64,000 bases of DNA from Spirometra erinaceieuropaei. Its lineage: Eukaryota; Platyhelminthes; Cestoda; Diphyllobothriidea; Diphyllobothriidae. Numbering within the stretch: the stretch's first letter is position 1; every line of letters begins with the position of its first letter. Shown here piece by piece: positions 25,536-37,716 of the stretch. The position numbers and the translations under genes were made by a program. The DNA lies in NCBI GenBank assembly GCA_902702965.1, contig CACRXP010000002.1, forward strand, positions 4,771,531 to 4,835,530, written 5' to 3'. Below the pieces are notes generated by a model. That model made no database searches. It had not been told where the DNA came from and saw nothing but the letters and a program-made list of their open reading frames with translations.

Positions 25536-28500
25536 TGAAAGTCTCTTCCGGAGGCGCACGTCTACGTGTATTTGCCCGTCTACACCCCACGCAGGCGCGA
25601 GTATGGCGGCCAGTAACTAGCAGTTGGTTAGCGCTATTGATAAGAACGGGGAAGCTGGATAATTGTGCCTATCTGCCGTCAATAATATCCTGATCTGATG
25701 CATCCGTACACCCAAACTAATACACCTGCAGTCCTAAAATAAAACGAAAATATTTACTTCTGTCCGGCATTCAAGATAAATGGGACACTTCTTCAACATC
25801 TACATTAGACCTATGACAGTGTTTTAGTTGTCGTTCATTAACTGGCTCGAATGGCCTAAAAGATGAAAAAATCTCGAAAGTACACTGAGAGCATTTTCAT
25901 AAACAAGAAAAACGATGCTTTTAACAAATATCATTTCTGAGCGTCTTAGATTTTGCAGATAGAGCCCGGTGTTCTGTTAACTTCCAGTAAAGACACGTAA
26001 ATCGAGATTGTAAATGCGAAGCTAACTATCGGACTCAAAGTAATGCCATCAACATTAACTGTTCCTTAACGACCTGAGTAAATTCTTCCTGTTTCATAGC
26101 GTAGTTACACTTTTCCCTTACAACTTGTCACTTGCCCTCTGCTGTTTGTAGTCCGCTTTATACTCTGAAAACGGCATCGCACAGCAGCGCCTTCCAAACA
26201 CTGAATTGGCAACCCCTTGGGAAATTACTTTTAGAGAAAATATGCCGCTTTATGTTTCAGGTTTGTGCGCCATCCGTTTCCTAAATCCGCGTATTTTGTG
26301 TGGACATTTATAACGGCCTGCAAAAAAGTACCTCCCACACAGTTACTCGTGATTGATGGAGCCATTTTCTTTGGAGGTTTTGGTAGACAGTCGAAAATCC
26401 AGCGCCCGTAATTTTCCACGCATACTTAACATACGGTAGTCAGATTCTGTATGGCCGAACATATGCTGCTTGTAGGTCAAGAAGTGCAATACTACAGTGA
26501 CGCAGTCTTTATGTGCGGTTGTAGAAGATAGAGGCTAGAGGATGAGAAATAAGTTCGTCCCCTACTGACACTTAATTCCAACCTTTTACCGCACAAATGG
26601 GGCGCCTTTCTTATGCTCGCGAAAGGCTAGTCGGATCTTCGCCAAACTAAACTTTTTTAAAGCTAACTTGACAATTGCGTTAATAAGGCGCAAAATAGTT
26701 GGGTGGTCTTAGTAAATCAAACGGTTTATACCCGAGACGGCCACTGTTACGACTCTAACGACTTTTCAAGTGTGTATTCACTCGCCATGGATGCCTGCAC
26801 TTAGGGACATGTGACTTTACCGCAGATTCCTTGCGTTGAACACCTTGAAAACTCCGTGGCACATTTTGGCTTTTTACAGAAATCCAAAATCTAGACGGAG
26901 ATACCCTAATAATGACGCATTTAGGGTACACAGCCCGATTCCTATCCATAGGCGCAGCGAAAGAAAAAAATACCTTGCAGTTAAAATGAACAATTTTTAT
27001 TACGAGTTCGCTTTTTTGGAGGTGTTTACTGGACTCACAAATGTGAAATTTTGGAGCGCAAGTGACCCTACCCCACGAAATACTTTGGTTTCCTACATGA
27101 TTCGTCTGCGACGAAAACTACTACTTCTAGACCGTCGAGAAAGGCTCCCAAACTTCTGCCTACAATATCCAATATTTCATCTGCGATGTTGGCGACCGTT
27201 TGGTCTGGTTTCTAACTCAGGCTATGGAACAAACCCGTAGCATATAGAAGGCTATAAAAATGTTTAAGTCGTCGTGTTACCTGATTGGGTGAGTAAGTAA
27301 TTACGTACTGACGCCTCGCCAAATGATGACTGAATGGATAGTTTATCTGTTTGCATCGGGGCTATCAAGGGCCCTGCAGCTCTTACGTACTCTGGAGAAA
27401 ATGAATTGGTGCAGTCAATTGTAAGACTGTCGAAACTCATTAGCAGCACAAGTGATCATAAGGGAACAACAAAAAAGTGTAGCAACCTCTTCAGGATTTT
27501 CGAAATTTTCAGAAGTGCCTGTTTATAGGCTGACGCAGCAGATTGTTACAAACGAGGCTACCACGGCTCGACCATCAGCTATCAGTGGTCAAACACATGC
27601 GTCATACATCCGGTCTATGTGGTGACGAGGGATGAGTCCTGTGACTTTAAAACTAGTAATCGTTTACTAAAGTTTTTTCTCAGACTCCTTGAGATGCATA
27701 CTTTTTACCCCCCCCCCCCTGCATGTTCCGCAAAGTCTTCGTGAGGAAAAAATATTGAAGCAAAAAATTGTCTCAAAATACAGCGCGATGTACAATCGCG
27801 TGGGTATACCTTCTTGTCGCCTTAAACAATGCCAACCTAAACATGTCATGAATCCCTGCCTGCTGCCCATTCGTAGAATCGGCGAGCAGGAGATCTGCGC
27901 CGAATCCATGGCACGCCTTGACCTACAAGGGCAACGGCTCAGTGGCAGTAGGTTGAGTTTTGCCTGACCTGAATGTTCCATCACCCATCGACCCCACGCC
28001 ACAGTTTGTCGCCGAGTAATTAGGCCAAACGATCAGTCGGACCGACCCGAAAGTTCGGCCATACACTAGCTCATCCAGTAGGGCGACTGGACTGCGAACT
28101 ATGATGGTCGTAAATGCCAAACAAGTGGCCACACACATGTATGGAGGCTCAAAAGGAAGTTTGGGGAGCAAACGTCTGCTTTTGAAAAATTCTTGTCAGG
28201 CCTGTACATTTAGTTGGCTATTGAAATATAGAAATATATAGGGGAGATACTCTGATCGATTCAGAAAAAAGGGTCTTTTTCCACGAAAGGCGCTAATCCT
28301 AATTTAAAAGCTTTTCTACGCAAACTATTAACAAGGACTCTGTGGCGTTTCACTTGAGATACGAATCCTACTATTCAAATTATGAATCAATCAATCACCG
28401 AGTCGAATCATTAACCAACACACTAACGCTACCCAATAACTGCAGAGGACACGGGTTCGGGGGGCGGGGGTTAATGAGTCGGTTAAGAGCCTTCATAGAT

Positions 28501-30447
28501 GCATTTATGGATAATTTCAGCTTCTAGTAGTGAAGTAGAGCAAGCGTTTCAACTGTCAGGCAAATACGTCTACTTGGTCGGAGGTCGGACATGCCGCTGT
28601 CGTCTTCCGTTCTTCTCCAGAGACAGTCTCCACCCCCTCCCACCATCTCAAAACATGCATGCTCGCCGTACTCTTCTCACCCTACCCTCCAAGCCGATGC
28701 TCGATTAAGAATGGGAGATGGCTTACTTTTTGCCTGCTGTTTCACCATTTCCTCTTCCATTAAGCTCGCGAGGTTTCTCCTGCTCCAGGGCCAGGTCACA
28801 ACCCATCCCCCCTCCGCAGCGCAGAGATTTGCATATTTAAAAAGTGTGCGCGCTAGCGTATGACCACGCACCTGCGTGGTGGATGCAGGGACAAATGTGT
28901 GGCCTGAGGACAGGTTGACTTTCGGTCATGGCCCACAGTGCTTTCAGCTCCTCCTCCCCCCCCGGTTCCCGTCTCCACCTGCCTTGACGACAGGACATTT
29001 CGGCCTTAATTAGCCTGGCCTCATCTCACACCCCGCCTCACCCCGTACTCTTAGTTTGACTTTCACGCTGGTTGGGTTCTGAGGGGGGGGGAGAGCGGAG
29101 CGGGTGTAATTAGTGTAAACAAGGTGTAAGCTGGTGACATGGCATAGAGCTCTGCAGTAGGAAGTTAGGACGGCCTCTGAAACTCCCCCTAGTTACGGTG
29201 GCCTTAATTACTGACAATTTGTATTGCTGCTGTGGTGACAGGTTTAATGAAACGCACCTCCGCAAGTGTTTGGCAAAGGGGACAGGACAGTCACAGTGGA
29301 GAGAAATCTGTTTTTTTTCGTGGAAAGTCTCCTGCAACATCCATAATAAGTTTTCAATTGACTAAATACAGTTTGCTTAGTATACCCTCCCCCAGTGTGA
29401 AGGTCTGTAGGCAGATAGGTGACCTGGTAATTTTAAAAAATGCAGTCAAGAGAATTAAGTGATTGCAGGTATCCCTGAACACAATGGGCTTAAGAGTCGT
29501 AGTCAAACAGCCGTGGCTAATCATGTGATAAAAAGTATTAGTACGTTCAACGATCGAGTTACGGGAACTGCTCGTCGCACTGTGCGTTAAGATCCATCCC
29601 AGAGTCCTCGCAGACACTCGCATAGCAGCGATAACGAGGTTCCCGCTCTCCATCTCCAGCCATCCGCAGATTTGCAGAATTTGAGACTCGAATCTGCGTT
29701 CTGTGGTCTTCGAGCGACGGCAGGTCGACCATCGCAAACAACGACGGTTTTACAGCAAGGTGAGCTTAGGAACAAAGAATTGGACGTGAGTTAGTGAACT
29801 TGCTCACCACCTTCTATGCCTACTCCTCCCTCATCAACCCCAGCTCAGTGTCAAGGTAGTGTCAAGAAGGTTGGAGGCGGGATCTGGCGCAGGTAGGCTA
29901 CCCATCTACACGTGCCACACACGTCCGATCCGTGCACATTGCGCCTGCTTTTCGCAGAACCAAGGGGCCGGTCGAATCCAAACTGAATGGAAATGGGACG
30001 AGTTCGCTGGCTGTTACCAGCCGGCGACGACTAGTACGCCAGGAATGGCCATTTTATTTGAGTTTGGTTTTGTCGGTGCCCTCTCTAGTATCCGTATAGT
30101 TTCGAGGTCACTCCTTGAAGAAGGTCGTGATAGTCATATTCATTGCTGGAGGGCTAATGCGAGTGAGGTGTTGCAGGCATGTGACGCAAGTGTGCATTAT
30201 GGATGCATAAATTGCCGGCCTAGTCGGAAGAGTGCAAACGACAGAACTGCTTGTAAATTTACCGGCAAAATTACGTTGCGGTCGCATTCTTGTTTTTATA
30301 GACAGAGACTTCATTTATAAGACATGCCAGATATTTAAATTTTATTTCGCACCGTAAACGGGATAACCAGGACAAATACTTACCTGGTCACCAAGTTCAT
30401 GAAGCAGCTATCAAACGAATCCATTTCACAGAGGTCGTGGCAGATTT
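25536..30447. other. intronic sequence with homopolymer and GC-rich patches, no gene
   Basis: A C-run of 12 lies at 27708-27719, a C-run near 28956-28964 and a G-run near 29083-29091. Positions 27880-30050 are more GC-rich than the rest of the intron and contain a perfect 8-bp hairpin (ACCACGCA/TGCGTGGT, 28863-28880). This is likely an unclassified repeat cluster. Overlapping frames on both strands (for example 29354-29775) show no recognisable domain. Confidence 0.4.
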
Positions 30448-30600
30448 AGAGTAATTCACTTTGACCCAGCTGTGAAAAACTTGGTGCCTCGGTGGGATCC
30501 GAACCCAGGACAGCAAGGGAAGGCTTTAGTACAGCCAACCCTTTAAGCATCTGAGCTACGAGCTCCCATGGACGACGCCAGTTTAATTGCATTTGGGTCA
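30448..30600 (-). mobile_element. tRNA-derived SINE, minus copy of an inverted pair
   Basis: On the minus strand a tRNA-like head reads GGGAGCTCGTAGCTCAGATG (box A-like TAGCTCAGATG), then 40 bases later CTGGGTTCGGATCCC (box B-like GGTTCGGATCC). It is followed by a body with CAAGTTTTTCACAGCTGGGT. The box spacing suits a tRNA-type RNA polymerase III promoter. The region is the inverted partner of 30790-30950. Confidence 0.7.
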
Positions 30601-30789
30601 AGTTCACTACAGTCAAGTTTTTCATAGTTGGGTCAAAGTAAGTTATTTGAAATCTGTCATAACGCCTATGGATTGCGTGAGCCTGGTAGGCATCTGGTGG
30701 ATTCTAGGTGCATTACTTAGGAAATCCTGCTTGGGCAGTCAGCTAGCTGTATCATATTTTGTGGTACCAGACGTTACATTAAGTTGGAC

Positions 30790-30950
30790 GGGTAAACATG
30801 ACCCAAATGTGATTAAACACGCGTCGTCCAGTGGGGCCTCGAGGCTCAGATGGCTAGAACGTTGGCTGTACTAAGGCCTCCCCTTGCTTTCGCCGTTTCG
30901 GATCCCACCGACGCACCGAGCTTCCCACAGTTGGGTTAAAGTGAATCCAT
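30790..30950 (+). mobile_element. tRNA-derived SINE, plus copy of an inverted pair
   Basis: GACCCAAATGTGATTAAAC and GCGTCGTCCAGTGGGGCCTCG lead into GAGGCTCAGATGGCTAGAACGTTGG and, later, GTTTCGGATCCCACCGA, then CCCACAGTTGGGTTAAAGTGAA. The same blocks occur in reverse order and complement at 30448-30600. The heads of the two copies face each other. Between them, a further body copy in plus orientation starts near 30614. Confidence 0.7.
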
Positions 30951-33562
30951 TTCAAAACAATTCTAGTCATAAAGAATAAGACAAGTATAATCATGCTGAA
31001 TGTAATTTACAAAACGCTCTATTGTTACAGACGTAATCTGACAATCGCCTTAGCTTATTCGGACTAACACATTTTTGAAAATAATCGCTAATGTCCTAAT
31101 TTTGTCTACTTGGATAAATGTTTCAGGCTTGCAAAAGTTATTTGCATGCTAATGGTAATTGGAAGTGAGATGTTACATTCACATAACTTACTAACACCGA
31201 CAAAATGGGAGTCACTTCAAAAACAATTACGGTTTCTGATGTATGTGATTTTAGACACATTATGTTCTGCAGTTTTTATCTCTTTTCTTCCGGTAATTAC
31301 AGTAGATGACTAGTCCAATGAAGCAAAAGACAACAAACTAGACGGTCTGTCTGGATAAGCTAGGATTTTGTTTGTAGTCACTAGCTTAGCACATTGCAAA
31401 AAGCTCTTCACATCGAGCAATTTATGTTTAGAATTATTAAAATAACGAAGGACACTGCAACCTTAAGGCGTATTCAACATTATTTTTTGTTTGGATACTT
31501 ACTTATGCAAATAATATGAGTCAGATCTGCGTATTTACGTACGTTTCTCCAGCAGGATGCAACGAGATAGATAAGGGAAATTTACGAAATCAGCATTCGC
31601 CAACTTGAATTTTGATTTCTACACCGCAATTCGGGTAAGATAACTGTGAGTAGGCATTTTGTTTCAAAAACAGAAGTTTGTACTAATAAGTATCAAATAA
31701 GTCCATTTTGTAAATTCGTGAAGCTTCGAGCCCTGAAAGCAGTACTGAGCCCACTGACATTCGTCCGTTTGAGCGCGCCCGTATTTTTCGGGCATATGTA
31801 GATATTTCGCAAGAAATCCACAAAAGGCATTATATCAAAGTTTTTATGCGGCGAGATTTCAATTAGTGTGTAAGGGAGAAATGGCATATGCACCGTATTG
31901 CTTACAAACGACATCTCATATGCATATTGTTTCCTTAAAACGCATTTATGTCCATGTAACTGCGACCTTCAATAAAAACGATGATATCAACGGTACTAAG
32001 TGGAGAGGAAGTGTAGATTTTTCTGCTTGCAGCCAAAAATTAGTACCAACCAAAAAAGTGAATCAGCAAACAAATCTTTTGATTTTTTGCGCAGAATTTA
32101 ATTTAAGAGAAGATTTTGGATGTCGGTATTCACCTGTAAAATACCCAAAAGGCATTTATAAGTAAATGACGGGCGATAGAAGATTGTTCAATTAAAATAA
32201 AACATATATAACTGACCTTCGTGGTGAAAACCAGTATTCCTAAATTATTAGACTTAGTATTTAGATAGACCTTCAGCTAAGACCTAATCTGCCATCTGCG
32301 AAAATGAGAGCGTTAATAAACTCACTAAATACACAACAGTTCCAAAAATGTGCCTTGTTCTGATAGGGTTTATTAACAGCAAACTTTAAAGGCCACGCTT
32401 TTGTGTAAGTGAATGAAAACTGCAAAACCTTCGGTAAGGTCTGAATGCTGCCGGCGAAATCAGTAGGCAGCACCATTACTAAAAGTAAAACAGTTATTTT
32501 GCGGTGACGATGGCCTCTTAATATGCAGAAAATTGACTCTGCTGCTGTTTTTTACCCTTTGTCAACGACTGGGCTCCTCATTTGTGACTGAATTAGGGCG
32601 TGAAATCTGTCGGCGTTTTTACCTAAAAATCGGTTTGGGTTCAGTCAAACGCTTTTCGGTCAGTGCAAAAATTCAAATTGCATAAGGTTCCTCGTAGTTT
32701 CAATTTGAAAATACTTAGTTATGTCTTACATAGCCGACCGGCTGACATGACGAGGACTACCCAAAACAGCCTTTAGAACGCGATTATTCTGCTTGCATCC
32801 CTCGGACATTTATGATGTACTTATGGAACCTACGTTTATCCACTTAGCATGGCTATTGAAGTCCTGGGCATTTTTGCTTTTCTTGAAAATTGCTATTTTA
32901 TTCCGTATCACAGATTGTTTGACATAAATTCACAGGTAACCTTAACTTAGGGTTATTCACATTTATTTATTCGTACTGGTTGGTGCATTCTGGGCCAGTG
33001 CCTGGACCATGTCTACTGGCTCAAGAGTTAACGCAAGAGTTGTACCATCCACGCTTAATCTATCACATATGTATCTTGTTCTAATAGCAGAGATATTAGA
33101 GATTCACATGAATATATAGAATGCGCCTACAAGGTAGTTCTCAGTGTTTTGAAATAATAATAACCTTTTTTTCGGGAAAATACAACCCACCTACAATCCC
33201 AAAAATGTGTTTAAAACCGGGATTCAGAGTCGATGTGTGACAGTTCATTTTACTTCCAAATAAGACCACATTTTATTTCAATGTTTAATTGGCCAATTCA
33301 TCCAGAATCTTCCTGAGCACGTTTATAACTTAGGTGACTGTTATATCTGTTTAATCTAGGTTTGAGCGCATGGAGTAAGTAGGCAAGTTTCGTCTCCCTG
33401 ATAAATTGACAGTTGTGTCACATACAAACCTTCACAGTGTGGTTATCCTTATCAGCTCAAATCTGTAGCCCAGTCAGCATTTATGACCCGCAAAAGTTAC
33501 CGTCTTTGCTCTCACCCTACAATGACGCACATGACAGACATCGTCGGCAGCGACTGTTGAAC
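30951..33562. other. intronic sequence, nothing recognised
   Basis: AT-rich, with short frames only. No boxes, ribozyme cores or long repeats were noticed. Confidence 0.4.
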
Positions 33563-33564
33563 TA

Positions 33565-34549
33565 CAGTGAGTGACCAATCTCATGAAATGTTGGCTGAAA
33601 TTCCGAAATGCGTTTTCGATTAGAAAAGATTACTTAGGCGCGGTTGTAATACCGATTATCTTGCGGCATAATCCTATGATATTGGGACTCAGAAGTATCT
33701 CAGCCTTTGAATGCATGGCTTTTCAGCCCCCTGTAGAGACCGTACCTGATAAAAGATGACTACTTAAACGGCATGCATTTTCCCATAGATTTTCGATGGT
33801 CTTGCAAATTGAAATATATCTCATAAAAACCATAAACGAACATATATTTCCGTTGGGTCGTCTGGCATAGAATTGCGTCTTCGTTATATTTTATATTCAT
33901 GGAAGGAGTATAATTAGGTACTAAAAAGTTTTTTTAGTGTGACATTTCTTAAGACCGCGCAATGTCCGTTCATATAACATTTAAACTGACCGTTTACCAC
34001 GGCTCCTCATTAAAAGCACGACCTAGTCTGCATTCATTGCAAAATTTTATGGACTTTGTATAATATCATTCTAACGACATAGAAGAATATGTGATTTTCT
34101 TTACGCGGAACGCATGCACCCTGTAGACTGAGATCATTAAGCTTCAAAGCAGCGAATAATCAAGCTCCAAATAATTCGGCAACAAGAAAACTGTCTAAAA
34201 CCTAATTATACTCCTTCCTTGAATATAAAGAGGACGTAATTCTTTACCAAACGACAGAACGGAAACATATTTTCGTTTATGGTTTTTATAAGATATGTTT
34301 CAGTTTGCAAGACCATTAAAAATCTATGGAAAAAATGCATGCTACTTATGTAGTCATCTTTTACCAAGTACGGTTTCTGCAAGAGGCTGAAAAGCCATGC
34401 AGTCAAAGGCTGACATACTTCTGGGTACGAAATATTAAAGGATAATGCCGAAGGATACTCAGTATTACAACCATGTCTAAGTAATCTTTCCTAATCGAAA
34501 ACGCATTTCGGAATTTCAGCCAACATTTCATGAGATCGGTTACTCACTG
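33565..34549. mobile_element. foldback element (subtype B), 985 bp, flanked by TA
   Basis: Starts TA|CAGTGAGTGACC and ends GGTTACTCACTG|TA. Each end continues into long inverted arms: CTCATGAAATGTTGGC ... GAAATGCGTTTTCGATTAG on the left, with its complement on the right before 34549. The arms run to about 33925 and from about 34196, roughly 355 bp each, around a loop of about 270 bp. No transposase frame is present. CAGT ends and a flanking TA are the hallmark of Tc1/mariner-mobilised elements, so I read it as a long-arm, non-autonomous member of that superfamily. Confidence 0.85.
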
Positions 34550-35538
34550 TACCATGTAGCCTGTAAGCTGCGCTGTGTATGAGGACCACTTGTCAGAGAG
34601 TCGAACAATGTACGCTTGTCCAAAGACAGTGAAAATTGGTTAGGCTATGCATTCCTGCTGCATGTCGGTCACAGTATTCCGACATGGTCCTCTGAGTTGA
34701 TAATAAAGAAATTTGTCAAAATTACCAGTGTTCTCTTCGAGACAGTGCTTGATTTTGTCGTGTTTAATTGACTAACTGCAATCGTAGGTACTACTGGTCC
34801 TCTAAAAATAAATATCACTGGGGTTTCTCATTAATAGAGAACAAATTTTGACAGACGGCGGGGGTTGTTCGTACGACTGTCAGTTCTATTCTGTAGTAAC
34901 TAGTGGCTAACATAGTGGTATACGAGACATATGTCTATTTTGTCACCGTGTTCAATCAGATAAGATATTCTGCGAATTGCTTTTGTCACAGAGGGTTACG
35001 CCTGCGCACTTAAACTATCTCGTCATATCAGATTTCGCAGAGTGGGAGTTTGTCAAGTGGCCAAATGCTGCGGTCATTGGAGATGAGAGGCAGGTATGAA
35101 GAGCGTCATTTGAGGCAGCAACTGTTTTAGATTTGACAAGTCGCGCGCGTGAAGTCGGTTCGGCTGGAAAGTGTGTTTTAGCACACCCTAACGTTGGTGA
35201 TTTCCTACTCTGCTACTGCACCAAGTGACGTCTGCAGCCCGACTTTTTTTCAAAAAGAAAACACTGCTGATTCCGGGGACGTATTCCTTTCTTTAGTTAC
35301 ATGCAGGCCAAACTCACCTTCTCTATCCTAGGTGGTCTTGTTCAGCACGACGGAAAAGTATCGATCTTCACTTTTATGTCCAGCGATACAGTGGCATCGT
35401 AATGAGCTTGAACTTGGATCCTTTCGTCATACATATAGGATACCTGATTGTTTTCTGACAAATGGAATTCAGTTTTGGAGAGTATACTACTTTTACTTAT
35501 TTTCCTCCCAATGATGGCTTCTGTGTGACGCACCCAGG
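34550..35538. other. intronic sequence, no gene recognised
   Basis: Unremarkable. The part from about 35330 may be an eroded upstream portion of the GIY-YIG element that follows, but no motif can be read. Confidence 0.35.
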
Positions 35539-35912
35539 TTGTACACCCTAAGCATAGGGTTGGCTATCTCAATAAAAAAAGAAGTCGTCTATAAGATCCC
35601 ATGCGAAGCATGTGATGCCGTATATTGTGGCCAAACGGAAAATGTGCCTCTAAACGCATCCACGAACATCAACTTGCAGTTAAGAGGCGAGACCACTTGT
35701 CTCAAATGGCCATGCACACTCTTGATACTGGGCACAATTTCGCATGGGACAAAACTCGCATCGTCGGAGTTTGCCCATCTAAAAAAGGCCGAGAGTTTCT
35801 TGAAGCCATGCACTCCGATGAGTCATGCATCAACAGGCATATCGAGTTAGATGCCACGTACAAGAATCTCAGAGAAAAGTGGAAGAGACGAAAGCCGATC
35901 AATACGGACTGA
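35539..35912 (+). pseudogene. GIY-YIG endonuclease of a Penelope-like element, family 3
   Basis: The first frame (to about 35635) reads EVVYKIPCEACDAVYCGQT: the GIY-like V-V-Y, a CxxC pair and Y-C-G in place of YIG. A frameshift near 35635-35645 moves the coding to the frame that reads KCASKRIHEHQLAVKRRDHLSQMAMHTL, then GHNFAWDKTRIVGVCP, then GREFLEAMHSDESCINRH and a basic tail ending KRRKPINTD at a stop. In order these match the family's catalytic Arg/His helix, the hydrophobic strand and the R-E-F-L-E-A helix with the metal-binding Glu, followed by I-N-R-H. The family's own reverse transcriptase was not found upstream. The protein sequence is clearly different from families 1 and 2 in this window. 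Confidence 0.82.
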
Positions 35913-37716
35913 CACGACGACAGCTTACTAGCTGAGGCACCAAACGAGTATTGATTTTGTAGCACGTTTGTAATTTTAATTGTTTTCAGCACATTTACTC
36001 TAGTTTGACGACGACACGGGGAACTGACGTGGAAAATTTACTCAATAAAGTTTTCTCCCTTTCCCAAAGAACGTTTTTTGATTTTTATATTTATTTTTTT
36101 AAGGACAAGAAACACCAGTGACGATACGTCTCCCCATACAGATCGGGGGAAGTTTACGGAACCGCACTTTTCAATAGAGGGGATGAAAGCAATTAAGAAC
36201 TTGGTTTGTAGCGATGACCAGCATTCCGCATGCGGAATCAAATCAATATTTTTGAGCTTGGCGGCACTCGAATAAGTACTAGACGTAAACAACTAGGGTT
36301 CTGAAAACCGGTAATGTTGCATAGGCCTTTCACGACACTGAGAACTAAACATGGAACTGAACAATCGAAATTAGGAGTTAATGCACTTCTAATGCTGTTT
36401 TGCATCAAGAATAAAGGTCGTATTATTTTTATCTGTTGTCGGTTGGTCCAGAATTTTAGAAAATACAAAATATAAGTCCCAAGGTTTGTTCAGAAAATAA
36501 AGTGAAATTGCAGATAAGGAGGAAAAAACACCTTTCCAATTTAGAACGACCGACTTTTGATAACCACATGGATTTATTTTTTCTGCATCTAACTGCTACT
36601 CTTTTGTAGGCAAGCAACGATGCTAAGCGTTTCGTCTTTTTGCAAAAATTAACGTAAAAAACATTTAGACCTGCCAGGAAATTTGAATGTGCCTCCTTAC
36701 GGCCTTTTAATACCTTCCATAGACAAAGTTTGGCTATTTGACTTGTTATTAATTTCAGGTCCTTTCTGTATCTTCAACTAATGTTTGAATATTTTGTCAC
36801 AGGAATGACTGCAAATGTTTATTACTGATAACTTTCCTCACTAATCGAACAGTCTCTATTCTCCAAAGATCCACATAAAATCCCGCTCACTTGTTGTTTT
36901 CGGAGAATAATTGTGCAGCGTGAACGTCCGTGGGAAATGTTTTGAGCTCATTTGGCAATGGGGAATGTAATTAAGTATAAAACTGACTTCACAAAAATAA
37001 TAGGCCAATATAATTCAGCTGAGGTCTTGACATGTAAATCCTTGTTCGCTGGGTATGGAAAAACAAGCAAATTTCATTTCATTAACAGCAGTACTTTAGT
37101 CGGTAGGCCTTACCTTGTTAGCCTTGCCGAGAAGAAGATAACTGTATTAACAGCAACAGAGAGGCTACCGATGCATTACGGTTTGGTACGATAAAGCGCA
37201 TTTCTAGCATAACGGACTGAATATTCATCCGTGTTCTTTTTTATAACGGAACGATACATCATATGAGAGAAAAAGTAAATCATGGTAATATGAATCGTAT
37301 AAATCCCAAGGGAGTAAGTTAGCAAAACATTGCATGTCACATGAGCTCCTCTAGTCCGACGAATGACCTCAAATTGCTAATCACGTATATTTGGGTGATG
37401 CTCTCCCTATACAAACACATCCCAAGCTTGCTCGACAGTCCGGAGCGCAGGTGGACAGACTTTGCTTGTTAAAACATCCAATGCAGAGCTGTTAAATGCA
37501 TGAGCACGATGATGTGAAGTTTAATGTCCGCGACTTTCCATCCATCACCATTGGTAAATGATGGAATTTTGGGAACTGCGTTCTGAGCTGAAAGTATTTA
37601 GCTCGGCTTGTCTCAAGTAAGTCGCGTCCTGCCGTGGTTTGAAAAAAATCCACGACTTTTGAAATTAAGAGACGACTCCTCGGATAAAAATCTATGGTAC
37701 ACAGCCTACAGTAGAT

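Noticed and set aside
29354..30320. Overlapping frames as a host gene
   Set aside because: Both strands are open in several frames because of GC-rich repeat sequence. No domain, signal peptide or exon structure.
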